Of a stretch of 14,221 nt of DNA, positions 5,641 through 13,408 are shown piece after piece. The stretch lies in assembly GCA_047637855.1 (NCBI GenBank), contig JBLJBF010000150.1, forward strand, positions 1-14,221, written 5' to 3'. A model generated the notes under the pieces. The model saw only the letters and a program-made list of their open reading frames with translations, had not been told where the DNA came from and made no database searches. The stretch is from Pseudoflavonifractor sp047637855 (lineage in GTDB: Bacteria > Bacillota > Clostridia > Oscillospirales > Oscillospiraceae). Each line of letters opens with the position of its first letter. The first letter of the stretch is position 1. Position numbers and translations under genes: made by a program.

Positions 5641-8160
5641 TTATTCCCCGGTCCCAGCTTCGGCGGCGGCATCTCCGGGCTCCTCCTCCGGCTCCTCGCG
5701 CTCAGTCATGGCGATGGAGATGACCTTCACGCCGTCGTCCAGATTCATCACCCGAACGCCCTGAGCGGTGCGGCTGTAGGCGTTCACGCCCTTAACCGCC
5801 ATGCGGATGATGACTCCCGCGTCGCTGATAATGAGCAGGTCGTCCTCGTCGCAGACCACCTTAAGGCCCACCACGCCGCCTGTCTTCTCGGTGACATTAT
5901 AGCCCTTGAGGCCGTATCCGCCCCGGTTCTGAGGCCCGTCCCCCCGGATATACTCGTCCATCTCGGTGCGTTTGCCGTACCCGTTCTCGGTTACCATGAG
6001 CACATGGCAGCCCTCCTGCGTACAGGCCGCGCCGATGACATAGTCGCCCTCCCGCAGCCTGATGCCGCGCACGCCGGTGGCGTCCCGGCCCATGCAGCGC
6101 ACGTCGCTCTCCAGGAAACAGATGGACGCGCCCCTGTAGGTGGCGATGAGAATGGTCTGCTCGCCGTCCGTCTCCCGGACCGAGATAAGCTCGTCCCCCT
6201 CGTCCAGCGTGATGCAGCGGATACCCGCCTTCCGGGCCGTGTTGATGGAGGAGAGCTGGATGCGCTTCACCGTGCCGTTGCGGGTGACCATGCAGAGGTA
6301 CCGGTCCTCGGGGAATTCCCGCAGGTGAATCATGGCGGTAACTTTCTCGTCCGACTCGATGGGGAGGACGTTGACCAGATTGGTCCCCTTGGCGGTGCGG
6401 CCCGCCTCCGGAATCTGGTAGCCCTTCTTGCGGTGGACCCGCCCCTTATTGGTGAAGAAGAGGATAAAATCATGGGTGGAGGCGGTAAAGACGGTCTCCA
6501 CATAGTCCTCCTCCTTGGTCGCCATAGCGGTAATTCCCTTGCCGCCCCGCCGCTGGGCCTTGTAGGTGGAGACCGGCAGGCGCTTGATGTACCCCGCGCT
6601 GGTGAGGGTAAAGACGCTGTTCTCCTCCTCGATGAGGTCCTCAATATCCAGATCGTCCTCGGCAAAGCCGATCTCGGTGACCCGGTTGTCCCCAAACTTA
6701 TCCCGGATCTCGGTGAGCTCGGTTTTAAGCAGCTCCCTGAGCATGCTCTCGGAGGCCAGAAGCTCGTTGAAGTAGGTGATGCGGCTCATCAGCTCGTCGT
6801 ACTCGGCCTGGAGTTTTTCCCGGTTCAGGCCCTGAAGGGCGATGAGACGCATATCGCAGATGGCCTGGGCCTGGACCTCGTCCAGGCTGAAGCGGGTCAT
6901 CAGGTTCTCCTTGGCGTTGTCGTAGGAGGTGCGGATAATGCGGATAACCTCGTCAATATTGTCCTGGGCGATGAGCAGGCCCTCCAGCAGGTGGGCGCGC
7001 TCCTGCGCCTTGCGCAGGTCGTACCGGGTGCGGCGGACGATAATCTCCTCCTGGAAGGCGATGTACTCATCCAGCATATGGCGCAGGGAGAGGATCTTGG
7101 GCTGACTCTGGTTGTTCACCAGCGCCAGCATATTAATGCCGAAGGAGGTCTGAAGCTGGGTCTGGGCAAAAAGACGGTTGAGCACCACCTGGGCGTTGGC
7201 GTCCTTCTTCAGCTCGATGACCACGCGCATCCCGTTGCGGTCGGACTCGTCCCGGATGTCGGAGATGCCCTCCAGGCGCTTATCCTCCACCTGCTCGGCC
7301 ATGTTCTTGATGAGCATGCGCTTGTTGACCTGATAGGGGATCTCCGTAACGACGATGCGCTGGCGGTTCTGGCCAAACTCCTCAAACTCGGCCCGGGCCC
7401 GGAGGCGGAGAATGCCCCGCCCGGTGGCATATGCCGCCCGGATGCCCGCCCGGCCCATGATGATGCCCTTGGTGGGGAAGTCGGGCCCCTTGACGTGCAG
7501 CATCAGATCGTCCAGCGTCGCCTCGGGATTCTCCAGCACGCAGATGGTGGCGTTGATGACCTCCCGCAGGTTGTGGGGCGGGATATTGGTGGCCATGCCC
7601 ACCGCAATGCCGGAGGAGCCGTTGACCAGCAGATTGGGGAAACGGGAGGGGAGGACCCTGGGCTCTTTGCGGCTCTCGTCAAAGTTTGCGTCCCAGTCCA
7701 CCGTGTCCTTGTCGATGTCCCGCAGCATTTCCGCGGAAATTTTGTCGAGCCGGGCCTCGGTGTAACGGTAGGCGGCGGGGGGGTCGCCGTCGATGGAGCC
7801 GAAGTTGCCGTGCCCGTCCACCAGCGGGTAGCGCATGGAAAAGTCCTGGGCCAGACGGACCAGCGCGTCGTAGACCGAAGCGTCGCCGTGGGGGTGGTAC
7901 CGGCCCAGCACGTCGCCCACGCAGGTGGCCGACTTCTTGTAGGGCTTGTCGTGGGTGAGATTATCCTCATACATGGCGTAGAGAATGCGCCGGTGGACCG
8001 GCTTAAGACCGTCCCGCACGTCGGGCAGGGCGCGGCCTACAATCACGCTCATGGCATACTCGATATAAGACCGCTCCATCTCGGACACCAGCGGGGAGGA
8101 GATGATCTTCTGGTCGGGGTAGCGTATCTCTTCGGGGTCGTATTGGGGTTTTTTGCTCAT
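5641..8160 (-). CDS. gyrA: DNA gyrase subunit A
   Basis: GyrA is the DNA-cleaving and DNA-wrapping subunit of the A2B2 gyrase, which introduces negative supercoils. The 839-residue protein has the N-terminal breakage-reunion domain (opening SPLVSEMERSYIEYAMSVIVGRALPD), the catalytic Tyr133 (AAYRYTEARL), and the GyrA box QRRGGKG at 536-542. That box separates gyrase from topoisomerase IV. The last third is the six-bladed beta-propeller DNA-wrapping domain, ending in an acidic tail (EREEPEEEPGD) like those that tune wrapping. In the quinolone pocket (YHPHGDASVYD) the residue equivalent to E. coli Ser83 is Ala94, while the Asp87 equivalent (Asp98) is kept. The start is supported by AAGGAAGG about 8 nt upstream. 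The gene follows gyrB after a 90-bp gap holding a palindrome. Confidence 0.98.
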   Translation of the reverse strand: MSKKPQYDPEEIRYPDQKIISSPLVSEMERSYIEYAMSVIVGRALPDVRDGLKPVHRRILYAMYEDNLTHDKPYKKSATCVGDVLGRYHPHGDASVYDALVRLAQDFSMRYPLVDGHGNFGSIDGDPPAAYRYTEARLDKISAEMLRDIDKDTVDWDANFDESRKEPRVLPSRFPNLLVNGSSGIAVGMATNIPPHNLREVINATICVLENPEATLDDLMLHVKGPDFPTKGIIMGRAGIRAAYATGRGILRLRARAEFEEFGQNRQRIVVTEIPYQVNKRMLIKNMAEQVEDKRLEGISDIRDESDRNGMRVVIELKKDANAQVVLNRLFAQTQLQTSFGINMLALVNNQSQPKILSLRHMLDEYIAFQEEIIVRRTRYDLRKAQERAHLLEGLLIAQDNIDEVIRIIRTSYDNAKENLMTRFSLDEVQAQAICDMRLIALQGLNREKLQAEYDELMSRITYFNELLASESMLRELLKTELTEIRDKFGDNRVTEIGFAEDDLDIEDLIEEENSVFTLTSAGYIKRLPVSTYKAQRRGGKGITAMATKEEDYVETVFTASTHDFILFFTNKGRVHRKKGYQIPEAGRTAKGTNLVNVLPIESDEKVTAMIHLREFPEDRYLCMVTRNGTVKRIQLSSINTARKAGIRCITLDEGDELISVRETDGEQTILIATYRGASICFLESDVRCMGRDATGVRGIRLREGDYVIGAACTQEGCHVLMVTENGYGKRTEMDEYIRGDGPQNRGGYGLKGYNVTEKTGGVVGLKVVCDEDDLLIISDAGVIIRMAVKGVNAYSRTAQGVRVMNLDDGVKVISIAMTEREEPEEEPGDAAAEAGTGE

Positions 8161-8199
8161 TCTGTTTCCTTCCTTAACCTCCGCGTCATGCCGTGCGCG

Positions 8200-8216
8200 G
8201 GCGACCGCAGGTCGCC
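8200..8216. repeat. GC-rich palindrome in the gyrB-gyrA gap
   Basis: GGCGACC and GGTCGCC form a perfect 7-bp stem around GCA. In minus-strand sense it reads GTAGTGGCGACC-TGC-GGTCGCCCGC, a style I associate with dispersed GTAGGGGCG...CGCCCGC intergenic repeats in high-GC Clostridia. No U tract follows, so it is not a terminator. It lies in the 90-bp untranslated gap between gyrB and gyrA. Confidence 0.5.
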
Positions 8217-8250
8217 ACTACTGGCCTGTGCGAAATGGAATTTTTATTGA

Positions 8251-10203
8251 TCAGTAGTCCAAATTCACCGCGTACTGGGCGTTTTTCTCGATAAACTCCT
8301 TACGCGGCTCCACCTTTTCTCCCATGAGAACGGTAAAGGTCTGGTCGGCCAAAATGGCGTCGTCCAGCTCGATGCGCTTGATGGTGCGCTTTTCGGGGTC
8401 CATCGTGGTCTCCCACAGCTCGTGGGGATTCATCTCGCCCAGACCCTTGAACCGGCTGATGTCCACCTTGACGTTGGGGTTTCCGCCCCGCAGCTCGGCC
8501 GAGACCTGATCCCGCTCCTCGTCGGAGAAGGCCACCCGGGCGGTCTTGCCCCGGGTCAGCTTGTAGAGGGGGGGGACGGCGGCGTAGACATACCCCTGCT
8601 CGATGAGGGGGCGCATGAAGCGGAAGAAGAAGGTGAGCAGCAGCGTGCGGATATGAGAGCCGTCCACGTCGGCATCGGCCATGATGATGACCTTGTGGTA
8701 GCGCAGCTTATTGGGGTCAAATTCCTCACCGATGCCCGCGCCCAGGGCAGCGATGACAGGGGTGAGCTTCTCGTTCCCGTACACCTTGTCAACCCGGGCC
8801 TTCTCCACGTTGAGCATCTTGCCCCAGAGGGGGAGGATGGCCTGGAACCGGGAGTCGCGCCCTTGGGTGGCCGAACCGCCGGCGCTGTCGCCCTCGACGA
8901 TGTAGAGCTCGGTGAGCTCGGGGTTTACCTCGTTGCAGTCTCGCAGCTTGTCGGGCATGGCGGCCCCGCCCAGAGCGGTCTTGCGGCGGATGCTCTCCCT
9001 AGCCTTTCGGGCCGCCTCGCGGGCGCGGGAGGCCATGAGCGCCTTATCCAGGATCGCCTTGGCGACGGCGGGGTGCTCCTCCAGATAGGTGGCCAGCCTG
9101 TCGTTCACCATGCCGGCCACTAAGGTGCGGATCTCGCTGTTGCCCAGCTTGGCCTTGGTCTGGCCTTCGAACTGGGCGTCGATGAGCTTGACCGAGATGA
9201 CGCAGGTGAGGCCCTCGCGGTAGTCCTCGCCTTTCACCTCGTCCCCCTCCTTGATCAGGTTCATCTTGGTGGCGTAGGCGTTGAGGGTGTTGGTGAGCGC
9301 GGCCTTCAGCCCGGTCTCGTGCATGCCGCCCTCGGGGGTGTGGACGTTGTTGGCGAAGGAGACGATGTTCTCATTATACCCGTCGTGGTACTGCAGGGCC
9401 AGCTCGCAGACCGAGTCACCCTTCTGGCCCGCCATGTAGATGATGTCGGGGTGGATGGGGTCCTTGCTGCGGTTGAGGTAGGCGACAAATTCCCGGATGC
9501 CCCCTTCGTAGCACATATTGTCCTCCTGCTCCTTGCCCGGGCGGAGGTCGGCGGTCTTGATCCGCAGGCCCGCGTTGAGGAAGGCCTCCTCGCGCATCCG
9601 GGTGCGCAGGATATTGTAGTCATACTCGGTGGTGTCGGTAAATATCTCGGGGTCCGCCTTGAAGGCGACAAAGGTTCCCTGCAAATTGGTCCGGCCCACA
9701 ATGGCCATCTCCTTGGCCACCTTGCCCCTGGAGAACTTCATCTCGTAAATATTCCCGTCCTTGTGAACCTGGACCTCCAGCCACTCGCTCAGGGCGTTGA
9801 CCACGCTGGCGCCCACGCCGTGGAGGCCGCCCGAGACCTTGTAGCCCCCGCCGCCGAACTTTCCGCCGGCGTGGAGAATGGTGTACACCACCTCAAGGGC
9901 GGGCTTTCCGGTCTGCTGCTGGATATCCACGGGGATGCCGCGGCCGTTGTCCGTAACTCTGATAATGTCGCCGGGCAGGATAGACACCGTGATCTCGGTG
10001 CAGTGCCCGGCCAGGGCCTCGTCGATGGCGTTGTCCACAATCTCGTAGACCAGATGGTGCAGGCCGGACGAGGAGGTAGAGCCGATATACATACCCGGCC
10101 GCTTACGGACGGCCTCAAGGCCCTCCAGCACCTGGATCTCAGACGCGCCGTATTCATGCTCCACCGCCGTGGGGCTGTGCTCCAGTTCAAACTCTTCTGA
10201 CAT
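8251..10203 (-). CDS. gyrB: DNA gyrase subunit B
   Basis: GyrB is the ATPase and TOPRIM subunit of gyrase. The 650-residue protein starts at ATG 10203 (MSEEFELEHS), with GGAGG (about 10211-10215) just upstream. The open frame continues 60 codons further upstream but overlaps remB, has no ribosome site and shows no gyrase homology, so it is not used. The GHKL ATPase has Glu54 and Asn58 (EIVDNAIDEA), Asp85 (VTDNGRGIP) and GGLHGVGASVVNAL (125-138). The TOPRIM domain has Glu437 (VEGDSAGGSA) and Asp510/Asp512/Asp514 (DADVDG). The C-terminal tail carries RFKGLGEMNPHELWETTM. The length is that of short Gram-positive GyrB, without the extra insertion of the enterobacterial form. Trp460 occupies the position of E. 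coli Lys447. It is followed by gyrA in the same direction. Confidence 0.98.
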   Translation of the reverse strand: MSEEFELEHSPTAVEHEYGASEIQVLEGLEAVRKRPGMYIGSTSSSGLHHLVYEIVDNAIDEALAGHCTEITVSILPGDIIRVTDNGRGIPVDIQQQTGKPALEVVYTILHAGGKFGGGGYKVSGGLHGVGASVVNALSEWLEVQVHKDGNIYEMKFSRGKVAKEMAIVGRTNLQGTFVAFKADPEIFTDTTEYDYNILRTRMREEAFLNAGLRIKTADLRPGKEQEDNMCYEGGIREFVAYLNRSKDPIHPDIIYMAGQKGDSVCELALQYHDGYNENIVSFANNVHTPEGGMHETGLKAALTNTLNAYATKMNLIKEGDEVKGEDYREGLTCVISVKLIDAQFEGQTKAKLGNSEIRTLVAGMVNDRLATYLEEHPAVAKAILDKALMASRAREAARKARESIRRKTALGGAAMPDKLRDCNEVNPELTELYIVEGDSAGGSATQGRDSRFQAILPLWGKMLNVEKARVDKVYGNEKLTPVIAALGAGIGEEFDPNKLRYHKVIIMADADVDGSHIRTLLLTFFFRFMRPLIEQGYVYAAVPPLYKLTRGKTARVAFSDEERDQVSAELRGGNPNVKVDISRFKGLGEMNPHELWETTMDPEKRTIKRIELDDAILADQTFTVLMGEKVEPRKEFIEKNAQYAVNLDY

Positions 10204-10231
10204 TCTAAAACCTCCATTGATGTTGGGGCGC

Positions 10232-10250
10232 GGCCTGCCGTCTGCAGGCC
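10232..10250. repeat. GC-rich hairpin in the remB-gyrB gap
   Basis: GGCCTGC (10232-10238) pairs with GCAGGCC (10244-10250) around CGTCT. It fills most of the 49-bp gap between the remB stop and the gyrB start, upstream of the gyrB ribosome site. No U tract follows on either strand, so termination is unlikely. With its flank (GTTGGGGCG) it looks like a diverged relative of the other two palindromes in this operon. Confidence 0.4.
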
Positions 10251-10252
10251 GA

Positions 10253-10528
10253 TCAGGGTTGCTCTCCCAATTCAAACCGCCCGCCCTCGGCGCGGCCCCG
10301 CAGCGTCGCGGCGGAGAGCTGGGAAAAATAGACCTTGCTCCGCTTTCTTTCGCCGCAGAGGACGAAGGCCTTGGGAATATCATCGGTCAGGCTCTCCAGC
10401 CGCCCCTCCCGCTCCGCCTGCTCTAAAAATTTACGGGTCAGGTAGGAAGCGGTGGTATTGTCCAGATCAAACAGGCCGATCACGTCCCGCGTCCGGACCG
10501 ACACGGTCCCGCCCAGGTGCAGATACAT
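10253..10528 (-). CDS. remB: RemB-like protein (DUF370 / extracellular matrix regulator family)
   Basis: The 91-residue protein starts MYLHLGGTVSVRTRDVIGLFDLDN, which closely follows the pattern of B. subtilis RemB/YaaB (MYIHLG...STRDIVGIFD). It ends with the matching VYFSQLSAATLRGRAE segment, which corresponds to the IYYSPLSSSTLKKRA region. Its place between recF and gyrB is the same as for yaaB in Bacillus. RemA, the better studied homologue, binds DNA and activates biofilm-matrix operons; RemB's own activity is less well defined. The start codon lies 3 bp after the stop of the upstream membrane-protein gene, with GGGGAGAG as ribosome site, so the two are almost certainly co-translated. The C-terminus (GGRFELGEQP) is slightly longer than in Bacillus. 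Confidence 0.88.
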   Translation of the reverse strand: MYLHLGGTVSVRTRDVIGLFDLDNTTASYLTRKFLEQAEREGRLESLTDDIPKAFVLCGERKRSKVYFSQLSAATLRGRAEGGRFELGEQP

Positions 10529-10531
10529 CGG

Positions 10532-10870
10532 CTATCTCTCCCCCCGCGCGGCGGCCCGCGCCGCCAGCCGGCGCACAGCGGCCCGCTTCACGGCGAACGT
10601 AACGGCGAAGAGGGTAAGCAGAAGGAGAAAGTAGATGCTCCAGTAGACGGCCAGGACGGCCGCGCCCACCACCTGATAAAAGGAAACGATACTCCACACC
10701 AGGAGGGCTGCGCTGAGGGCAGCCGGAAGGGCTAAGAAGTACCACCGCCTGCAAAGAACCGTCAGCAGCACCTGGAGAATGCCTCCGATCCAAAAGGGAA
10801 GGGTGAGCAGCACCCAGGATATGGCCAGAGCGGGAATCAAAGCGGGAAGTACAAGCAGCAGATGAAACAT
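10532..10870 (-). CDS. Small four-helix membrane protein between recF and remB, function unknown
   Basis: This encodes a 112-residue, highly hydrophobic protein that I do not recognise. Four transmembrane helices are apparent at about 3-20, 22-40, 43-64 and 68-92. A strongly basic tail follows (KRAAVRRLAARAAARGER, 94-111) and is probably cytoplasmic. There are no charged catalytic clusters or known motifs. It starts 12 bp after recF, with an AGGGGG ribosome site that overlaps the recF stop region, and ends 3 bp before remB. Its placement in the operon is therefore genuine rather than accidental. B. subtilis has no gene at this position. The basic tail could bind DNA or phospholipid near the origin, or may simply fix topology. 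I cannot choose between these. Confidence 0.8.
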   Translation of the reverse strand: MFHLLLVLPALIPALAISWVLLTLPFWIGGILQVLLTVLCRRWYFLALPAALSAALLVWSIVSFYQVVGAAVLAVYWSIYFLLLLTLFAVTFAVKRAAVRRLAARAAARGER

Positions 10871-10882
10871 GGTTTTTCCCCC

Positions 10883-11992
10883 TCACCCCTTTAAAATCTG
10901 GCCCGCGTGGATATGAAAGACCTTCCCGCTCTCCAGACCCTTGGGGCGGCTGTCCTCGCACCCGGTAATGAGGACCTGACCGCCCTTGATGCGGTTTAAA
11001 ACAAAGCTCTGCCGCCGGGCGTCCAGTTCGCTGAGCACATCGTCCAGCAGGAGGACGGGCCACTCCCCCGTGTCCTCATAGAAGATCTCCCGGGAGGCCA
11101 GCTTGAGGGAGAGGGCCGCCGTGCGGGTCTGGCCCTGGGAGGCGTAGGTCCGGGCGTCCATCCCGTTCAGCTCCACCGCCAGGTCGTCCTTGTGGGGGCC
11201 GGAGAGGCACTGGCGGCACTCCATCTCCGCGGTTCGGTGGCTCTCCTGGTGCTCCAGCAGACGGGGCAGCAGCTCCTTAGGCGGAGCCTCGGGGTCTGAT
11301 ATGGTTTTCACCGTCTCGTACCGCAGACTCAGCAGCTCCCGTCCGCCTGAAAAATCCCGGTGGATCGCCGGGGCGCAGTCGATGAGCCGCCGGATGAAGT
11401 GGGCGCGGTAGTGGATGAGGATGGCCCCGGTCTGAGCCATCCGGAGATTGTAGTCGTCCAGCGTGTCCAGTAAAGAGGGTTTCTCATCGCAGTCCTTCAA
11501 AATCCTGCTCTTCTGGTCGTAAAGCCTGTTATACTCGGCCAGTGCGGCGGCGTACCGGGGGCGGAGCTGGCAGATGCAACCGTCCAGAAAACGGCGGCGC
11601 TCCGCCGGTCCAGAGCGGATTAGGTTCAGGTCCTCGGGGCAGAAGAGGACGGTATTCAAGATCCCACTCAGCTCTCCCGCCGTTTTCAGGCGCACGCCAT
11701 TGGAGAAAAGCTGGCGCCGCGCGCTCCGGCTCAGCTTGGCCTCCAGCGTAAAGTCCCGGGTCCGGGCGCCCACCTCAGCCTTGATAAAGCCGTTGTCCAC
11801 CCCCAGCTGAATCAGTTCCCTGTCGTACCGGGCCCGGTGGGAAGACGCCGTGGAGAGGTAGGAGACCGCCTCGAGAAGATTGGTTTTCCCCTGGGCATTC
11901 TCCCCCCAGATGACATTCACGCCGGGGGAAAAGGCCGCCTCCAGATGAACATAGTTGCGAAAAAAATCCAGCTCAATGGCCTTGACGATCAT
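10883..11992 (-). CDS. recF: DNA replication and repair protein RecF
   Basis: RecF is an SMC-like ATPase that, with RecO and RecR, loads RecA at single-strand gaps and supports fork restart. The 369-residue protein shows Walker A GENAQGKT (30-37), the ABC signature SQGQTRT (285-291), and Walker B with D-loop (PVLLLDDVLSELD, 312-324). The spacing is normal for RecF and there is no long coiled coil. Family stretches such as LFCPEDLNLIRSGPAERRRFLD (116-137) and LSGPHKDDL (263-271) are intact. Its ATG overlaps the stop of the S4 protein gene by 4 bp (ATGA), indicating translational coupling. The next gene begins 12 bp downstream. Confidence 0.97.
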   Translation of the reverse strand: MIVKAIELDFFRNYVHLEAAFSPGVNVIWGENAQGKTNLLEAVSYLSTASSHRARYDRELIQLGVDNGFIKAEVGARTRDFTLEAKLSRSARRQLFSNGVRLKTAGELSGILNTVLFCPEDLNLIRSGPAERRRFLDGCICQLRPRYAAALAEYNRLYDQKSRILKDCDEKPSLLDTLDDYNLRMAQTGAILIHYRAHFIRRLIDCAPAIHRDFSGGRELLSLRYETVKTISDPEAPPKELLPRLLEHQESHRTAEMECRQCLSGPHKDDLAVELNGMDARTYASQGQTRTAALSLKLASREIFYEDTGEWPVLLLDDVLSELDARRQSFVLNRIKGGQVLITGCEDSRPKGLESGKVFHIHAGQILKG

Positions 11993-12201
11993 AGCACCCT
12001 CAGGGTGACATCGCCCAGAGTGACGCTGTCGCCCGGGCGAATTTTCTTACCCCGCATGGTACACACCTCGCCGTTGACCTTCACGCCGCCGGCCTGGATG
12101 AGCACCTTTCCCTCGCCGCCGGTCTCCACGACCCCGGCAAACTTTAAAACGGCCTCTAATTTGATAAACTCGGTGGTAATTTTAACGGTTTCCTGCTTCA
12201 T
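11989..12201 (-). CDS. yaaA: S4-domain RNA-binding protein (YaaA/RlbA family)
   Basis: This is a 70-residue protein made almost entirely of one S4 RNA-binding fold: FIKLEAVLKFAGVVETGGEGKVLI (12-35), then GGVKVNGEVCTMRGKKIRPGDSV (38-60). This is the small S4 protein always found between dnaN and recF in Firmicutes; B. subtilis YaaA (RlbA) has been linked to ribosome function and assembly. The ATG at 12201 is chosen because of AGGAGAGG just upstream and because it gives the family's usual length. A longer open frame runs back into dnaN but is not credible. The stop overlaps the recF start (ATGA). Confidence 0.93.
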   Translation of the reverse strand: MKQETVKITTEFIKLEAVLKFAGVVETGGEGKVLIQAGGVKVNGEVCTMRGKKIRPGDSVTLGDVTLRVL

Positions 12202-12246
12202 AGAGCTTTCCTCTCCTGCCACATTTCTCTTCATACGGGTCGGTAG

Positions 12247-12268
12247 GGCGGGATGACCCCATCCCGCC
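12247..12268. repeat. GC-rich palindrome in the dnaN-S4 gap
   Basis: GGCGGGATG and CATCCCGCC form a perfect 9-bp stem around ACCC. The plus-strand flanks read GTAGGGCGGG...CCCGCCGCC, like the GTAG-starting palindrome in the gyrB-gyrA gap. It lies in the 77-bp gap between the dnaN stop and the S4 gene. There is no U tract on either side. It may act as an mRNA processing or stabilising structure, or be a non-autonomous repeat. Confidence 0.55.
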
Positions 12269-12278
12269 GCCGCGTTCA

Positions 12279-13391
12279 TTAGTCGTCCGCCCGCAGACGG
12301 GTGGGCAGCACCATATACAGGAAGTTCTCCTCCCCCTCGGCGGGGACGATGACACAGGAGGAGATGCGGGTGCCCAGCTCCAGCCGGACCCGGTCGGCCG
12401 GGGCGGCCTTTAACGCGTCCATCAGATACTTGTTGTTGAATCCGATCTCCAGGCCGCCGCCGTCCCCCTCTACGGAGCACTGGTCGGTGGCGTTGCCGAT
12501 GGCGGTCTTGGTATCGATGCGCAGCATATTTTTCTCAAACAGGCAGCGCAGCGGACTCTTGAACTTCTCGCTGATGAGCAGACTCACCCGGTCAATGGAA
12601 GTGATGAGGGCCTTGGTGTCGCCGTGGATGTGGATGGGGTTGTTGCGGGGGATAGACTTCTCGTAGGCCATAAACTCCCCCTCCAGACGGCGGGAGATGA
12701 GCATGGTGTCCCCCACCTTGAACATGATGTGGCGGGACCCCTGAGTCACCGAAGCGGGGGCTTCGCTGTCGGCACAGATTTTTTCCACCTCTGAGAGGGA
12801 AGAGCCGGGCACAATGAAGGAGAAGGCCGGGGCCCCCTCTTTTTTCTCCACAGGCTCCCGCCGCAGCGCCAAGCGGAATCCATCCACCGATACAATGGTG
12901 AGACCCTTTTCGTTCACCTCAAAAAGGCTGCCGGTGAGCACCGGGCGGCTGTCATTCCCCGACACGGCGAAGAGCGTCTCGTTAACCATCGCGCGCAGAG
13001 TGCTCTGCTGGATCACAAAGGAGTTCTGATATTCCACCGTGGGCAGTGCCGGAAACTCCTCGGCCGAGGTGCCCATGATATTGAACTCGCTCATGCCGCA
13101 CTGGATGTTGATCATCATGTCGTTGGCGGCGACCATCACCACGTCGTCGGGCAGGCGGCGGACGATCTCGCCCAGCAGACGGGCCGACGCCACGATGGAC
13201 CCTTTGCGCTGGATGTCAGCGGGCACAATGGTGCGGATGCCGATTTCAAGGTTGTTGCCGGTCAGGCGCAGATCGTCTCCGGCCTCCAGAAGGATTCCCT
13301 CCAGGGCGGGAATGGTGCTTTTTCCGGCCACCGCGCGGGCCGATGTGGTAATCGCCGCCTGGAGCAGCGCTTTTTCACAGGAGAACTTCAT
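12279..13391 (-). CDS. dnaN: DNA polymerase III beta subunit (sliding clamp)
   Basis: DnaN forms the ring-shaped homodimer that tethers the replicative polymerase, and other partners carrying clamp-binding motifs, to DNA. The 370-residue length is normal (three repeated clamp folds, roughly 1-120, 121-250 and 251-370). The start MKFSCEKALLQAAITTSARAV and the central stretch LLGEIVRRLPDDVV are typical. The C-terminal YMVLPTRL matches the conserved end (LPMRL-like), which is part of the partner-binding pocket. GGAGG lies about 9 nt before the ATG. It follows dnaA across the 272-bp origin-like gap and precedes the S4 gene after 77 bp. Confidence 0.97.
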   Translation of the reverse strand: MKFSCEKALLQAAITTSARAVAGKSTIPALEGILLEAGDDLRLTGNNLEIGIRTIVPADIQRKGSIVASARLLGEIVRRLPDDVVMVAANDMMINIQCGMSEFNIMGTSAEEFPALPTVEYQNSFVIQQSTLRAMVNETLFAVSGNDSRPVLTGSLFEVNEKGLTIVSVDGFRLALRREPVEKKEGAPAFSFIVPGSSLSEVEKICADSEAPASVTQGSRHIMFKVGDTMLISRRLEGEFMAYEKSIPRNNPIHIHGDTKALITSIDRVSLLISEKFKSPLRCLFEKNMLRIDTKTAIGNATDQCSVEGDGGGLEIGFNNKYLMDALKAAPADRVRLELGTRISSCVIVPAEGEENFLYMVLPTRLRADD

Positions 13392-13408
13392 AGCAATACC
13401 TCCATTGC

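Noticed and set aside
5260..8250. A 996-residue plus-strand open frame opposite gyrA and rnhA
   Set aside because: It is the antisense shadow of highly GC-biased genes: no ribosome site, low-complexity Val/Gly/Leu/His-rich translation, no recognisable domain, while both minus-strand genes are intact and conserved.
9319..10200. A 293-residue plus-strand open frame opposite gyrB
   Set aside because: It lies wholly antisense to the conserved GHKL and transducer domains of GyrB and has no family features.
10204..10383. A 60-codon N-terminal extension of gyrB
   Set aside because: It overlaps remB, has no ribosome site, and the residues are unlike any GyrB, whereas ATG 10203 has a strong site and normal N-terminus.
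12202..12480. An N-terminal extension of the S4 protein reaching into dnaN
   Set aside because: The added residues are out-of-frame dnaN sequence and make the protein far longer than the 70-residue family norm.
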